Origin: Aldrovandia affinis
Lineage: Eukaryota; Chordata; Actinopteri; Notacanthiformes; Halosauridae
Length of the DNA stretch: 64,000 bases
Direction of reading: 5' to 3'
Assembly: GCA_029706075.1 (NCBI GenBank)
Contig: JAINUG010000020.1
Coordinates: 3,363,625 to 3,427,624, forward strand
Positions 32,884 to 45,408 of the stretch are shown one piece after another. Each line of letters begins with the position of its first letter. Position 1 is the first letter of the stretch. Made by a program: the position numbers and the translations under genes. Below the pieces are notes generated by a model, which was not told the origin of the DNA, searched no databases, and saw only the letters and a list, made by a program, of their open reading frames with translations.

Positions 32884-35800
32884 TGTATATGGAGACTAAC
32901 TGAAGAGTGGACCAACTTGTTTTTGGTCTACGAAACAAATTTGTATTATAAACCATATGTACGCAAGAATTGAGTAAACCACCCACTGATCTATATATAT
33001 ATATATATATATATATAAGTAAGTATTATTTTCTGTGCATACTTTTCTATGCATGTTTTGATTACAATTATTATTTTTACTATTATTATTTTTACAATTT
33101 TCTTTTGAGCATCCAAATCGATTTTAAAGAAGTACACTAAGATAAATTGCTTTCACGTCCCTTGTGTATGCGTGACCGCAATTGAGTGCGTTCAGTCAGG
33201 TGGTGCCACTGTATTTTTGATAATAATATGCTTTAGGTGATATCAGAAATGTTCTCTCTGCAGCCATTCTACTTAGCATTTTCTCACAAGTATTGTCTCT
33301 GGACTAAGTAATTACATTTTGTCCAATCAGAAATATAAGGAAGCATTAGTCCTGGGATTCACAGGCAGTGTGAGTATGCACAATAGGAGCAGGCAAGATC
33401 CAAACAGCTGTTAACATAAAACCCACGGCCACGTTATGTTAAGATTTTCAATCAGATCTGGTAATTAATTATTTGACACAACTGACAATCACATCAATGT
33501 ATTTTCCCTCCCCTTCTAGCACCAGGATTATGGAACGAATATTTGGTGGACCACAACTAACATGCAACGTTTGTACACATCTTTGAAGAAGTAACAATAT
33601 GAGGGCAAGTGAGTTGTACTTAAGAGGAGTCAGCCAGAATGACCTTTTCTGATAATGATCCCGAACCCTTTTTAAAAAATGATCCACTAGTTTCTCGTTT
33701 TCTCCCACTCGTACCGAATAATCTTACTCATAGGTTTACAGTCTACTTTGCTGGTTTACCCCAGCAGAACACAGATGAGCATCCACTCTTCTTTTCGCTC
33801 TGCAGTACACCAGCTGAGCTATACAGATATTGCATCAGAGGGGTACACTTCATTCACAGCTAGCACAGACAGGCTTCAGGCAGACTGCAGGTGCCTCATC
33901 GAGTCACTTTTGCATGAGATGAGGACCACCTTGCCATCTGCAGTGATGAAAGTGGTCAGGCTGAAAAAAATTCCGAAAATTTGAATGACGTGTTGACGGT
34001 GTTTACAGTGGGGTTTTACAGACAATAATGAATGAATGAATGAATGAATTCATCCAAGATTGGAAGTATAAAAATGAGATTTTATCAAAATAAAGTCTTA
34101 CTTTATTAATTGAGCTTACTTTAATAAATAGGCCTATTTTGTGCTTTAATGTGCCATTACACTGCTTATTGAATTATGCTGGCATGCCCCATGTTGCGTA
34201 GTGGCAAGGGCGGGGAAAAACGCTTAAATAGAGTGCCAGTATGACACTGAATCTATCAGCTGATAATGAAACAGTGGCAGGTAGTGTGGCTTAAAGCTGT
34301 GGTGACACTGCTTGGTAAGGATAAGTTGTACTAAGGTGTACTAGAAAATGTTAAATAAAGTAGGACAACATAATAAACATGTTAAATCACTGTGTTTGTC
34401 TCTATGCAACCATCATTCAAGCCAAACTTTAAATTAATCTTTGGACAACTTGCAAGTGTTGGCAAAGACAACACAATAACTTTTCTATTTGGATTTAGCT
34501 ATGCCAAGCCATGTGAAATATGTGTTTAGCAGTCTCTATTGTTTACCGTGCTGTTGGTAGGCTACACGTGGTACTTTGTTTACTTGGCGCAAAAACCGTC
34601 TGTTCAGGTCAGCACAAGCGGCACATGCAGTTTTGTGTGCTGGATTTAAATGGGAGTGGACACCACGCCCAAGCGACACAAACCAGCGTTGTGCCGGTCG
34701 GGTTTTGGAATGGACCCAATGGCAAGCTAACGAGATAGGCGCAAGGCATAATGTTTCATGATGACTGACTGCTAGTGAACCATGCAAGTGCTAGCCAGTT
34801 AACATTTTATCAACAAAATTGAATTGTGTATCGTTTAAGTGAGTTTGACAAAGGCTAAATATTAATCAAGGCGATAGCTGGGGAACCACAAGCCTTCAAT
34901 TCTTTATTCTATTTGTTATCCTCTTAGTTTTTCATGCAGTCGTCCACTGCGATCGCTGGTCGAGCTGTAGAGACGACGTCCCTGCTTGGTGAGCTAATGT
35001 TAAATAGTGTAACATTAGCATCAGTGACCGGTGAAAAAACTGTGGACAAAGTGTAATTCGTACGGCAAATTAAAATTTTGTCGTGTTATTTGCTACGGAT
35101 GTGATCTTTCAAAGCCTTAAATCCTCTGGAGCCATAACTGACAATATCCTAACAATACGTGCAGAGTATTTTGCCAGGAATATCAACTTTTTTACAACAT
35201 TCACCCACTGTCACTTCGGTAGTGTTCCCATTGACTGAAATAGAGTTTTTTGTCCAGCCAGTCACAACGGAATCAGTTTTTTACTCTTTACTCTTTTACG
35301 CTTTCAATTTCTTTTAACCACAAACTATTGTTTTTCTCTATCCCTTTTGCCATTCTTCCTTTGTGGTCATTTCCCCGTTTCTAGAGGCTTTAGCTAGCTA
35401 GCATGCCCATGACTTACAGTGACAGTGACTACGCTTGTACTGCTGTCAACCTGATTGGTCTATCATTAAGTGTGGCAATTGACAACAGATGAAAACCAAT
35501 GAGACTTATTGTGGGTCATCAAGACCCCCAAAAAACACACAAAAAAATCAGATCTACACGAATCCCGTGGTTGATGCTTTCTGATCCGGGAAAAGCGGAA
35601 ATCTGCGTATCCGTGGAACTCTTTCATCACTGCATCTGTAACTGTCCCACCCTGGGTGACACAACAGTACAGCCAATTATGCACCCCTTGTGACAGTGGA
35701 CCAGTCAGGATATACATACCACACCATGGGGCAGATGGCGCCACCCAACAGCTTCCGTCATCAGCCTTGCTGTATCTATAACTGTATCTCCCTACAGCAA

Positions 35801-38635
35801 GGTCCAGCACTCTCTTCTCTCCTTGTCCATCACAGGGGTTTCCCATAACTGCAGCAAGTCCCTGGGGCTGTTGTTGGTTCTCAGTGTGGACAGACAGCTG
35901 AGAAGTGCCCTTTCTGGGAAGCCTGTTAAAGTGCAGCCACCTGTCTGCACGCTGTCAGCGCCACGGCACTATGATCTAACCTCCAGCCTCCACTCCCACC
36001 CGTTTTCCTGTGCCAAAATCAAGATTCCATGCTAAAGTCCTGTGCAGCACGATGGTCGGGCTCGTGTTTGAAGTGGTTCGGAGTGATCGACACGTCCGGC
36101 ACGACAAGTGTGTATGTGTGGAAGCAGAGAAGAGCGCATCATCACTCCTCTCAAACTCACACCTGGTCACGGCCCCCCATCCCAATCCAGACGCAGCCCT
36201 GACACCTGTGGGAGGAAGTGAGACAGAGACAAACTCCCCATCCCAAATTTCTCCCCCAGGGCGCACAGTTCACAGGGACAAGCTGTCAGGGGACTCTTTC
36301 CAGGGCATCTGACAGCATCTCTGGAAACATTGGAAGGGAATCAGAAACACATCCTGTTTGGCAATGAGTGTGCAGTAGATGTGTAGTTGTTGTTTTTGAT
36401 GTCAATGAAAGCCAAATTGAGATTATGGATTTTTTGCAGACAAACTGATATTTTATTCCAGTAGAACTCAGTCTAGTGTTAATCCCTGCTGTATGGTCAT
36501 TAAAGTAGTATCCCTGCAGTGTTCAATGCAGTGTTATCTCTGCAGTGCTCGTGTAGTGTTATGCCTGTAGTGCTCAATGCAGTATTATTCCCGCTGTGCA
36601 TTGTTATCCCTGCAGTATGCTCTGGACCTAAATAATGAAGCCATATTACAGAAAGGTCCATCACTCATAAGAGAGCCATACTGACAATTCAATTCAAGAC
36701 TTACACTAACTAGGGTGTCGTACAATCACTCTTGAAAGCTGGAAACTGAAATGGCACAGGCAAAAGCAACACGTGTTTGAAGATTGCTGGTTCCCAATTT
36801 AAGTTCTGTCCACTAAATGGTCCAATGGTCAGCAAAGGCTAACATACTGTGCACTGAACAAGTGGAAGCATGGACAGTGGTTTCCCTAACAACCAGACCT
36901 GTTTATTGGAAGAATATGTTGAAATTGTAGGTGTGCAACAGTTGTTGTACCCACGAGTAATACATTTACTGAATAGGTCTTCAGGCACCTTGTATTTAAT
37001 CAGCCTCGGTAAGTAGACAGCTGTATACATAGATAATAGATCAAATCTAAGTGCTGTAATTAAGGTGCCTTGGAGAAGTGTATCTGTTAAATAATTTAAA
37101 GAAAGTTCAATCAATTCTATGGGCTTTCTTGTTTCAACAGTATACAAGACATACAGTGCTCCACTTAAACTGCATTTACCATTCCTTCCAATACCTGATG
37201 CAATATTAAAAACTTTGTGAAAGGATTCATTGAGTCATGTGGAGAAGATATCCAGGTGAAAGAGGTGACATAAGAATGAAGCTTCCCCGATGAGTGAGTT
37301 TCGTTTGGAACGCGAACAACTTGCACGCTCCCGCCAGCACGTGTGTCTAAGAGGAGTGCTGTCAGTGTGTCTCTTTCCACACCGTCACTCCAAGGCGGTG
37401 ATTTCAGCTCACTCCCCCGCCCACTCCCAACCCCCCCACACCCCCTTCCCACAGCTATTCTGGCCCCTCTCAGTTCCTCCTCCTCCGATTTCATTAGGCC
37501 AAGTTTGATCTTAGCAAAGATAGGCCTTTAACAGGGCTTGTGTTTTTCTTCTTCTTCTACACTCAAAGCACTTGAGAGGTTGAAAGAAGCATGTTTGTGT
37601 GTGTTTCTGTGTATGGGTGTAGAGGGGGATCGCTCTGGGCTGGAGGCTTGTGGCAGCAAATCGCTTCTTTGTTTTGTTTTGTCTTGGTTTTTTTCTTTTT
37701 TGGGTTAGTGGTTTCTTGTTTTCATATCCGGTGTTGATGAGAGACACCTCTCTCTTCTGCGTATGCCCTCAAAGTTTTTCTCCAAAACAAATGAGGTCTG
37801 TATGTTTTGGCTGGTGGATATAAACTGTGATCATGTGACAAGCTTTTAACGGCCAGACAAAATCACTTATCACGCTCTGTCTCATACATGTTTACTTAAA
37901 TCTAACACAGTTAAGATATGCCCACACGGGCCATTTCATATTACTTTTCAATTGGTCTGGATGGATCTGTTTTTCTTTGGTACACAATGTGCTGTCAATT
38001 ATTGTGAACTTAGACAAATGGTACCCCTGTTAAGGAAGCATTAGAATAGCCCACACGCTAAATTCACTGTTTAAAAGTATTTCCTTCACTGGAAGTTTTT
38101 TATTTTGTCTCATGTCTTTACCCCCTTTTCCCTCATTGTTCACCTTTCTTGCACTTTAATTGTGTGGCCTCCTCTGTACTGCAATTCACAACTTGACATC
38201 TCTGGTCTTCATATCATGACTTCGACAGTCAGTGTCACCATGCAAACGTGCCCTTGCTCTCCGTTTCCCCCTGCAGGACAGGTGGCAGCAGACCACAATA
38301 TTGCAGTTGGGGGAAGGTGTGCAGACGTGCTGAATGTCTGCAGGAGCAATGTGAGAACAAGAATCGCCAACATCTCAGCTCGGTCAACTTACACATTTAT
38401 TTGCCTGATTTACACATTCATTGTCTGCTTTACATATATGCATTTTATTTGCCATTTTACATGATTTCTGCAGTCCTTATTTGTGCTATTTTGAGAAAGC
38501 GAGTTGTCGCATTCCCCACGGAGCAGACCTGCGTGTCCGCAACTGCTCCATAACACATCCAGTTCGGCAACAATCACCACATGGTAGTGTTAAATCCCTG
38601 TCAGTATTTACATCGTTGATTTAAAAATATAATTA

Positions 38636-39110
38636 TAGAAATATACTTCACTTAGTCAGCACACAATGTATGTCGGTATTGCACCTCGCGTACGCGTAAC
38701 GTTAATGCTTGAGGACGTGCACAAGGTACACACCCAACGACTGCAGGGTACGCGTGGCAGCCATTTTCCTAGGGTTGCCACCTTTTATCATCCAAATAAG
38801 GGACAGAAAGCGGGGCACACAGGGCGAAGTGTGTATGTAAATCAACACATACACATAGCCTACTGTATATTGTAATGGTGACTGCTGAAGGAAGACTCAG
38901 GAAAGTTTGCTTTTCCAATATAGTTTACAAGTATTACTTGAGTAGCTTACATCGCAATAATACTTTATTTGCTCCAAAGATTACTCTGTCACGCGTGCCC
39001 TGCAGTCGTTGGGTGTGTACCTTGTGCACGTCCTTAAGCATTAACGTTACGCGTACGCGAGGTGCAATACCGACATAAATTGTGTGCTGCCTAAGTGAAG
39101 TATATTTCTA
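38636..39110. repeat. 125-bp inverted repeat with 225-bp loop
   Basis: The left arm 38636-38760 (TAGAAATATACTTCACTTAG ... ACTGCAGGGTACGCGTGGCAG) and the right arm 38986-39110 are near-perfect inverted copies, with differences such as TAGTCAGC/TAGGCAGC and GGGTACGCG/GGGCACGCG. The arms are rich in CG and TACGCG. It resembles a palindromic MITE, but its boundaries overlap a separate hAT-like element. Confidence 0.85.
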
Positions 39111-39880
39111 TAAATATATCTGTACGTTACCTTTTGTTGTTAATGACTCTGTTACCCAATGTCAACAATAAAGTCAATGATATTTACGACATGTACTGGG
39201 TTTTATTTATAATATACAGTATGTGCCGGTTAGCAGACGCTTTTATCCAAAGTGACTTGAAAATGAATGAATACATACAATTTTCAGTACATGGGGTCAC
39301 AGTGGGAATCGAATCCACAACCTAAGCATTGTCAGCACCATGCTCTACCTACTGAGCCACAAGTTTGTGGTATTTGTCCGTGGTAAGTCAGCTTCTTGCT
39401 CATGACACTGTTGTTGGCTTCAGTCAACTGTCATTGCCAGAACATCGAAGAACATGTCCTGATTGGTCCATAAATCAACCAAATCAAACGTACATCTCCA
39501 TCAGTAAAGTAAACTAGATAGCTGCCGCTAGCTGGATAGATAGTAATTTAGTCAACTATACATACAATCTGATACATAGCTATGTTGCTGTAGTAACAGC
39601 ATTCCAGCTAGCCTGCTATGTTAGAGGAGTTACAACTGAGCTACAGTTAGCTAGCAGGCTACCGCATATACTTCTCTGCTCAACCAATCAGCGTTTCGTT
39701 TGACACACACGACCACAGCTACCCGATACACGTTGTTGAAATTTTTGAGGTGTGCACGTTGGCTCTTCTGCGGGCTACGGTAGCCCATAAACCCCTTCTC
39801 TGCGTAGCTATGCAGAGATGTTTACGTGTATCTTCGCAGAAGCATAATTCCGCCCCAATACGGGACAGTTGGCAACCCTA
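38770..39880. mobile_element. hAT-like element, non-autonomous
   Basis: Ends TAGGGTTGCCACC (38770) and GTTGGCAACCCTA (39880) are inverted, flanked by cattttcc (38762-38769) and cattttac (39881-39888), an 8-bp duplication with one mismatch. No transposase was recognised inside. The interior holds a SINE (39225-39363) and the right arm of the inverted repeat. A similar end, TAGGGTTACCAACTGTCCCA, occurs alone near 62874. Confidence 0.6.
39225..39363 (-). mobile_element. tRNA-derived SINE, minus orientation
   Basis: Minus strand from 39363: CTTGTGGCTCAGTAGGTAGA (A box) ... GGTTGTGGATTCGATTCCCA (B box) ... then CACTTTGGATAAAAGCGTCTGC. The head differs from the SINE at 250-479, but the 3' tail is a version of the same GCTCTGGATAAGAGCGTCTGC motif. 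Confidence 0.7.
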
Positions 39881-39999
39881 CATTTTACATATGCGTACGC
39901 GTATTTAAAGTGAAGTGTATTTAGTATATATACAGGGTGCACGCCCCACCTCCCAGGGCGCTCTTAAAGCGGCAGGAGCGCGCATGGAAGCACGAGTGG

Positions 40000-40440
40000 A
40001 CCACTGCCTGTGTTCTTTGTACCACTTTGCTCACAAAGGTGCATTTTTAGGTGTAATAGTGGGTTCATGCACTGCAACCTGACCAGAGTGAAGTTCTCAA
40101 CGGACTGTTCTTGATGAAACTGCCTGCTCACACCCTAGATTGATACTTGCAGTCAACTGATTCAGAGTTGCTTGTCTGTTTTGTCTTGCATCTCAAAGCA
40201 ATGCATGGACATCACAGTCGAGGAGAATGTGCTTTCGGCCACAATTGCCCCTAGTTGATGATGTCTTTCCTTCAGACTTCCATGCCAACATTACCATACC
40301 CACGGTTCCTCGTGAAACATCAGCAAGTTGAGCAGTCGTCATCACTGAAGCTCCTGCCAAAAGTACCCCAACAATCACCCCTCTTTCAAAGTCACTGAGA
40401 TCTCTTCTTTTAACTATGGTAGCTAAAATAATAGGCTCCA
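40000..40440 (-). pseudogene. Tc1-like transposase N-terminal fragment
   Basis: Minus-strand reading KRRDLSDFERGVIVGVLLAG, then AQLADVSRGTVG and WKSEGKTSSTRGNCGRKHIL is the paired helix-turn-helix DNA-binding domain of a fish Tc1 transposase. Decayed remnants continue below 40200 in broken frames (RQNRQATLNQLTASIN, RTVR*ELHSGQ). The catalytic domain is absent. The triple array starts directly upstream of the fragment's first codons. Confidence 0.7.
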
Positions 40441-42182
40441 GGGGCCTCATTTATAAAACGTACTTACGCACAAATTTGATCTTAGAACGTGCGTACGCTC
40501 AAATCCACGTCAAAGTTCAGATTTATAAAAACGGTCTTTGACGTGGAAAAGTACTTACCTCCACGTCAGGTTTCAACCTGGCGACGACTTTCCTTGTGGC
40601 AATGTTGGAGTACTGCAGGTATTCGCGGTCTCGTCTTCTTCTCTGTCCTGACCCTCGCTGGTGAAATTATCTTCCGCAATCGGTCAGGACCGTGGAATCA
40701 CTTGCGATCTTCTCAAAACCCACCTTTTCAGACTCCACTACCACTGAATTCTGTACATCTAGCTAATTGTCATCACCACTGCCTACTTGCTCAACACTAT
40801 ATACCCCTGCTTACTCCATTAAAAAATAATAATTGACTAACCTTTTCCTTCCCAGTGTTACAGGTATGGTACGCAGCTGCCTGCAATGGTTTATTGCTGT
40901 ATTACTGCACTGATCTCTTGCGCGTACTATGATTGTTCCTATCATGTATTAATGTACATATTGTAAGTCGCTCTGGATAAGAGCATCTGCTAAATGCTTA
41001 AAATGTAAATGTAATGTAAAATGTATTCGGAAATCTAACAGCGCCAACATGTCGTCTACTGCCTATTATTATTATTATTATTATTAGTAGTAGTAGTAGT
41101 AGTATTACCAGATTGAACACATTGCTTAGGCCAGGGCTGACTGGGACAAAAAAATAGGCCCTGCCATTTGGCTCAGACCGCCCATCCAGTGGCGCCCCAT
41201 TTTCTGTCGACGGGGGGCGGTGCTACGCGAAAAAGCTGAGACCAGTTCGTTTATTTCGCGGACCGGGGTGCTGCGCGAAAATAATTGCGCCTCGGAATAC
41301 CCGGTCCGTGGTATAATATATATAGGCTATATAAAATAATTCTACCGCCCTACCGCCCAAAATTAGACCGGCCCACCGGGCATCTGCCCGGTAGACTACA
41401 TAGCCAGTCCAGCCCTGGCTTAGGCTATACGTAATGGTTTGCACAATACATTTATTAATAAATTAAAAGAACATAAGCTAAGCTACTTGTGGAAAACAAA
41501 ACAAAACGCACATTGGTTTTCCAAAACTACCCCAATTAGCATAATTGACACATCCTTGAAATGTATTTAATACATATTATGGTTCTACGCGTGTAAAACA
41601 CTTCGGTCAATCTGTAGGCTATAAAATAGAATGGCTTCACTTCTCGAAGATATCGCCAACCGCGCAATAAGAAGGGAACGAGTTATTAGAGATTTTGACC
41701 TCAGTTTTAAATCAGTTTTAAAATTATTTACGTCCTTCAGGGACCTTCGCTGCCCCCGCTCACAGCCTGGGCTACAGACTGCCAGGCCACGTGATTGGTT
41801 GTACTGGTAAAGCCATTGAAAGGCTCCCAAACAGCGTCCCTGCACACAGCTGCACCTCCGCCAACAAGACCTCGATTTCCGCCGCTAAAATTATTTTTCT
41901 TGCAGCTCGCCATTATCAAGTAGAAAATTTCTGTTTTGATTCGTGCTCCTTTATATGCTAATGATATTAATTAGGGGCGTTTACAAGGCGGAGATCTAAA
42001 ACCATTCAGCTACGCACAATTTCAAGATCATTTGCGATTTATAGATTTCACATCTGGGACTGGCGTGACGCACGTTTTTGGGCGTACGTTCAGTTTCTCT
42101 GAATCACACTTACGCACATTTCAGAAATGATCTTAGATCAAATATAGGATGGTTTCTACGCACTTTTTATAAATGAGGCCCT
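40441..42182 (+). mobile_element. array unit 1: TIR transposon carrying LINE 3' end and hAT MITE
   Basis: The unit starts GGGGCCTCATTTATAAAACG and ends TTTTTATAAATGAGGCCCTG, inverted termini of about 17 bp with further matching inside (TTACGCAC, GATCTTAGA). Interior, in order: a LINE 3' end whose frame finishes LKTHLFRLHYH and TGA at 40745, with the 3' tail TCGCTCTGGATAAGAGCATC (about 40970); (ATT)n(AGT)n at about 41067-41106; a hAT MITE (41132-41417); and an open stretch starting MASLLEDIANRAIRRERV (41631). That last motif resembles the start of PIF/Harbinger transposases (inference). No complete transposase is present. Confidence 0.75.
41132..41417. mobile_element. hAT MITE inside array unit 1
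   Basis: TIRs CAGGGCTGACTGGGACAAAA and AGCCAGTCCAGCCCTG are flanked by a perfect 8-bp duplication gcttaggc (41124-41131 and 41418-41425). Length 286 bp. Array unit 3 keeps the single uninterrupted gcttaggc, proving the insertion boundaries. Confidence 0.93.
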
Positions 42183-43936
42183 GGGGCCTCATTTATAAAA
42201 CGTACTTACGCACAAATTTGATCTTAGAACGTGCGTGCGATCAAATCCACGTCAAAGTTCAGATTTATAAAAACGGTCTTTGACGTGGAAAAGTACTTAC
42301 CTCCACGTCAGGTTTCAACCTGGCGTACGCACTTTTCTTGTGGCAATGTTTGAGTACTGCAGGTATTCGCGGTCTCGTCTCTTCTCTGTCCTGACCCCTC
42401 GCTGGTGAAATTATCTTCCGCAATCGGTCCAGGACCGCGGAATCACCTGCGATCTTCCGCAAGACTCAAACCACCTTTTCAGACTCCACTACCATTTAAT
42501 TCTGTACATCTAGCTAATTGTCATCACCACTGCCTACTTGCTCAACACTATATACCCCTGCTTACTCCATTAAAAATAATAATTGACTAACCTTTTCCTT
42601 CCCAGTGTTACAGGTATGGTACGCGGCTGCCTGCAATGGTTTATTGCTGTATTACTGCACTGATCTCTTGCGCGTACTATGATTGTTCCTATCATGTATT
42701 AATGTACATATTGTAAGTCGCTCTGGATAAGAGCATCTGCTAAATGCTTAAAATGTAAATGTAATGTAAAATGTATTCGAAATCTAACAGCGCCAACATG
42801 TGTCGTCTGCTGCCTATTATTATTATTATTATTATTAGTAGTAGTAGTAGTAGTATTACCAGATTGAACACATTGCTTAGGCCAGGGCTGGACTGGGACA
42901 AAAAATAGGCCCTGCCATTTGGCTCAGACCGGCCCATCCAGTGGCGCCCCATTTTCTGTCGACGGGGGGGGGGTGCTCGCGAAAAAAGCTGAGACCAGTT
43001 CGTTTATTTCGCGGACCGGGTGCTGCGCGAAAAATAATTGCGCCCCTCGGAATACCCGGTCCGTGGTATAATATATATAGGCTATATAAAATAATTCTAC
43101 CGGCCCTACCGGCCCAAATTAGACCGCCCACCGGGCATCTGCCCGTAGACTACAAGCCAGTCCAGCCTGGCTTAGGCTATACGTAATGGTTTGCACAATA
43201 CATTTATTAATAAATTAAAACAACATAAGCTAAGCTACTTGTGGAAAACAAAACAAAAACGCACATTGGTTTTCCAAAACTACCCCAATTAGCATAATTG
43301 ACACATCCTTGAAATGTATTTAATACATATTATGGTTCCACGCGTGTAAAACACTTCGGTCAATCTGTAGGCTATAAAATAGAATGGCTTCGCTTCTCGA
43401 AGATATCGCCAACCGCGCAATAAGAAGGGAACGAGTTATTAGAGATTTTGACCTCAGTTTTAAATCAGTTTTAAAATTATTTACGTCCTTCAGGGACCTT
43501 TGCTGCCCCGTTCACAGCCTGGGCTACAGACTGCCAGGCCACGTACTTGGTTGTACTGGTAAAGCCATTGGAAAGGCTCCCAAACAGCGTCCCTGCACAC
43601 AGCTGCACCTCCGCCAACAAGACCTCGATTTCCGCCGCTAAAATTATTTTTCTTGCAGCTCGCCATTATCAAGTAGAAAATTTCTGTTTTGATTCGTGCT
43701 CTTTTATATGCTAATGATATTAATTAGGGGGCGTTTACAACGCGGAGATCTAAAACCATTCAGCTACGCACAATTTCAAGATCATTTGCGATTTATAGAT
43801 TTCACATCTGGGGACTGGCGTACGCACGTTTTGGGCGTACGTTCAGTTTCTCTGAATCACACTTACGCACATTTCAGAAATGATCTTAGATCAAATATAG
43901 GATGGTTTCTACGCAACTTTTTATAAATGAGGCCCT
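42183..43936 (+). mobile_element. array unit 2: second tandem copy
   Basis: Head-to-tail with unit 1, with no spacer (GAGGCCCTGGGGCCTC). It has the same internal order: LINE 3' end, (ATT)n(AGT)n, hAT MITE, and the MASLLEDIANRAIRRERV stretch at 43384, which stays open for 85 codons here. Scattered single-base differences and small indels separate it from unit 1. Confidence 0.8.
42883..43169. mobile_element. hAT MITE inside array unit 2
   Basis: The same element at the same internal position as in unit 1 (CAGGGCTGGACTGGGACAAA ... GTCCAGCCTG), flanked by gcttaggc at 42875-42882 and 43170-43177. Shared position and duplication mean it was copied together with the unit, not inserted independently. 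Confidence 0.92.
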
Positions 43937-45408
43937 GAGGCCTCATTTATAAAACGTATTTACGCACAAATTTGATCTTAGAACGTGCGTACGATCAAAT
44001 CACGTCAAAGTTCAGATTTATAAAACGGTCTTTGGCGTGGAAAATACTTACCTCCCACGTCAGGTTTCAACCTGGCGACGCACTTTTCCTTGTGGCAATG
44101 TTTGAGTACTGCAGGTATTCGCGGTCTCGTCTCTTCTCTGTCCTGACCCCTCGCTGGTGAAATTATCTTCCGTCCCACGGCCAGGACCGCGGAATCACCT
44201 GCGATCTTCCGCGAGACTCAAAACCCACCTTTTCAGACTCCACTACCATTTAATTCTGTACATCTAGCTAATTGTCATCACCACTGCCTACTTGCTCAAC
44301 ACTATATACCCCTGCTTACTCCATTAAAAAATAATAATTGACTAACCTTTTCCTTCCCAGTGTTACAGGTATGAGTACGCGCGGCTGCCTGCAATGGTTT
44401 ATTGCTGTATTACTGCACTGATCTCTTGCGCGTACTATATGATTGTTCCTACCATGTATTAATGTACACATTGTAAGTCGCTCTGGATAAGAGCATCTGC
44501 TAAATGCTTAAAATGTAAATGTAATGTAAAATGTATTCGAAATCTAACAGCGCCAACATGTCGTCTGCCCTATTATTATTATTATTATTATTATTAGTAG
44601 TAGTAGTAGTAGTAGTAGTATTACCAGATTGAACACATTGCTTAGGCTATACGTAATGGTTTGCACAATACATGTATTAATAAATTAAAACAACATAAGC
44701 TAAGCTACTTGTGGAAAACAAAACAAAAACACACATTGGTTTTTCCAAAACTACCCCAATTAGCATAATTGACACATCCTTGAAATGTATTTAATACATA
44801 TTATGGTTCCACGCGTGTAAAACACTTGGTCAATCTGTAGGCTATAAAATAGAATGGCTTCTTCTCGAAGATATCGCCAACCGCGCAATAAGAAGGGAAC
44901 GAGTTATTAGAGATTTTGACCTCAGTTTTAAATCAGTTTTAAAATTATTTACGTCCTTCAGGGACCTTTGCCCCCGTTCACAGCCTGGGCTACAGACTGC
45001 CAGGCCACGTACTTGGTTGTACTGGTAAAGCCATTGGAAAGGCTCCCAAACAGCGTCCCTGCACGCAGCTGCACCTCCGCCAACAAGACCTCGATTTCCG
45101 CCTCGCTAAAATTCTTTTTCTTGCAGCTCGCCATAATCAAGTAGAACATTTCTGTTTTGATTCGTGCTCCTTTATATGCTAATGATATTAATTAGGGGCG
45201 TTTACAACGCCGGAGATCTAAAACCATTCAGCTACGCACAATTTCAAGATCATTTGCGATTTATAGATTTCACATCTGGGACTGGCGTACGCACGTTTTT
45301 TTTGGGCGTGCGTTCAGTTTCTCTGAATCACACTTACGCACATTTCAGAAATGATCTTAGATCAAATATAGGATGGTTTCTCGCAACTTTTTATAAATGA
45401 GGCCCTGG
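43937..45408 (+). mobile_element. array unit 3: tandem copy with empty hAT site
   Basis: Head-to-tail with unit 2 (junction GAGGCCCTGAGGCCTCAT). The unit is about 280 bp shorter because the hAT MITE is absent: the sequence reads straight through CACATTGCTTAGGCTATACG with a single gcttaggc (44640-44647). The MASLLED-like stretch at 44854 has a 2-base deletion and is out of frame. The LINE 3' end and tail are present. Confidence 0.8.

Larger units (their letters stand above)
29914..38635. other. non-coding interval, no genes recognised
   Basis: No exon with family resemblance and no RNA gene was found on either strand. Contents noted: a dispersed-repeat piece (30735-30915), AT/GT microsatellites (32778-32883 and 32991-33016), and an (AATG)n tract near 34027-34050. 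The moderately GC-rich stretches near 32440-32700 and 35950-36310 have open frames but no recognisable protein. Confidence 0.45.

Noticed and set aside
32639-32986. Open frames of alternating Tyr-Ile on both strands
   Set aside because: Both are translations of the AT microsatellite.
40441-45408. CRISPR-like or tandem gene array
   Set aside because: The repeats are long transposon units with TIRs and no spaced short repeats; the host is a vertebrate.
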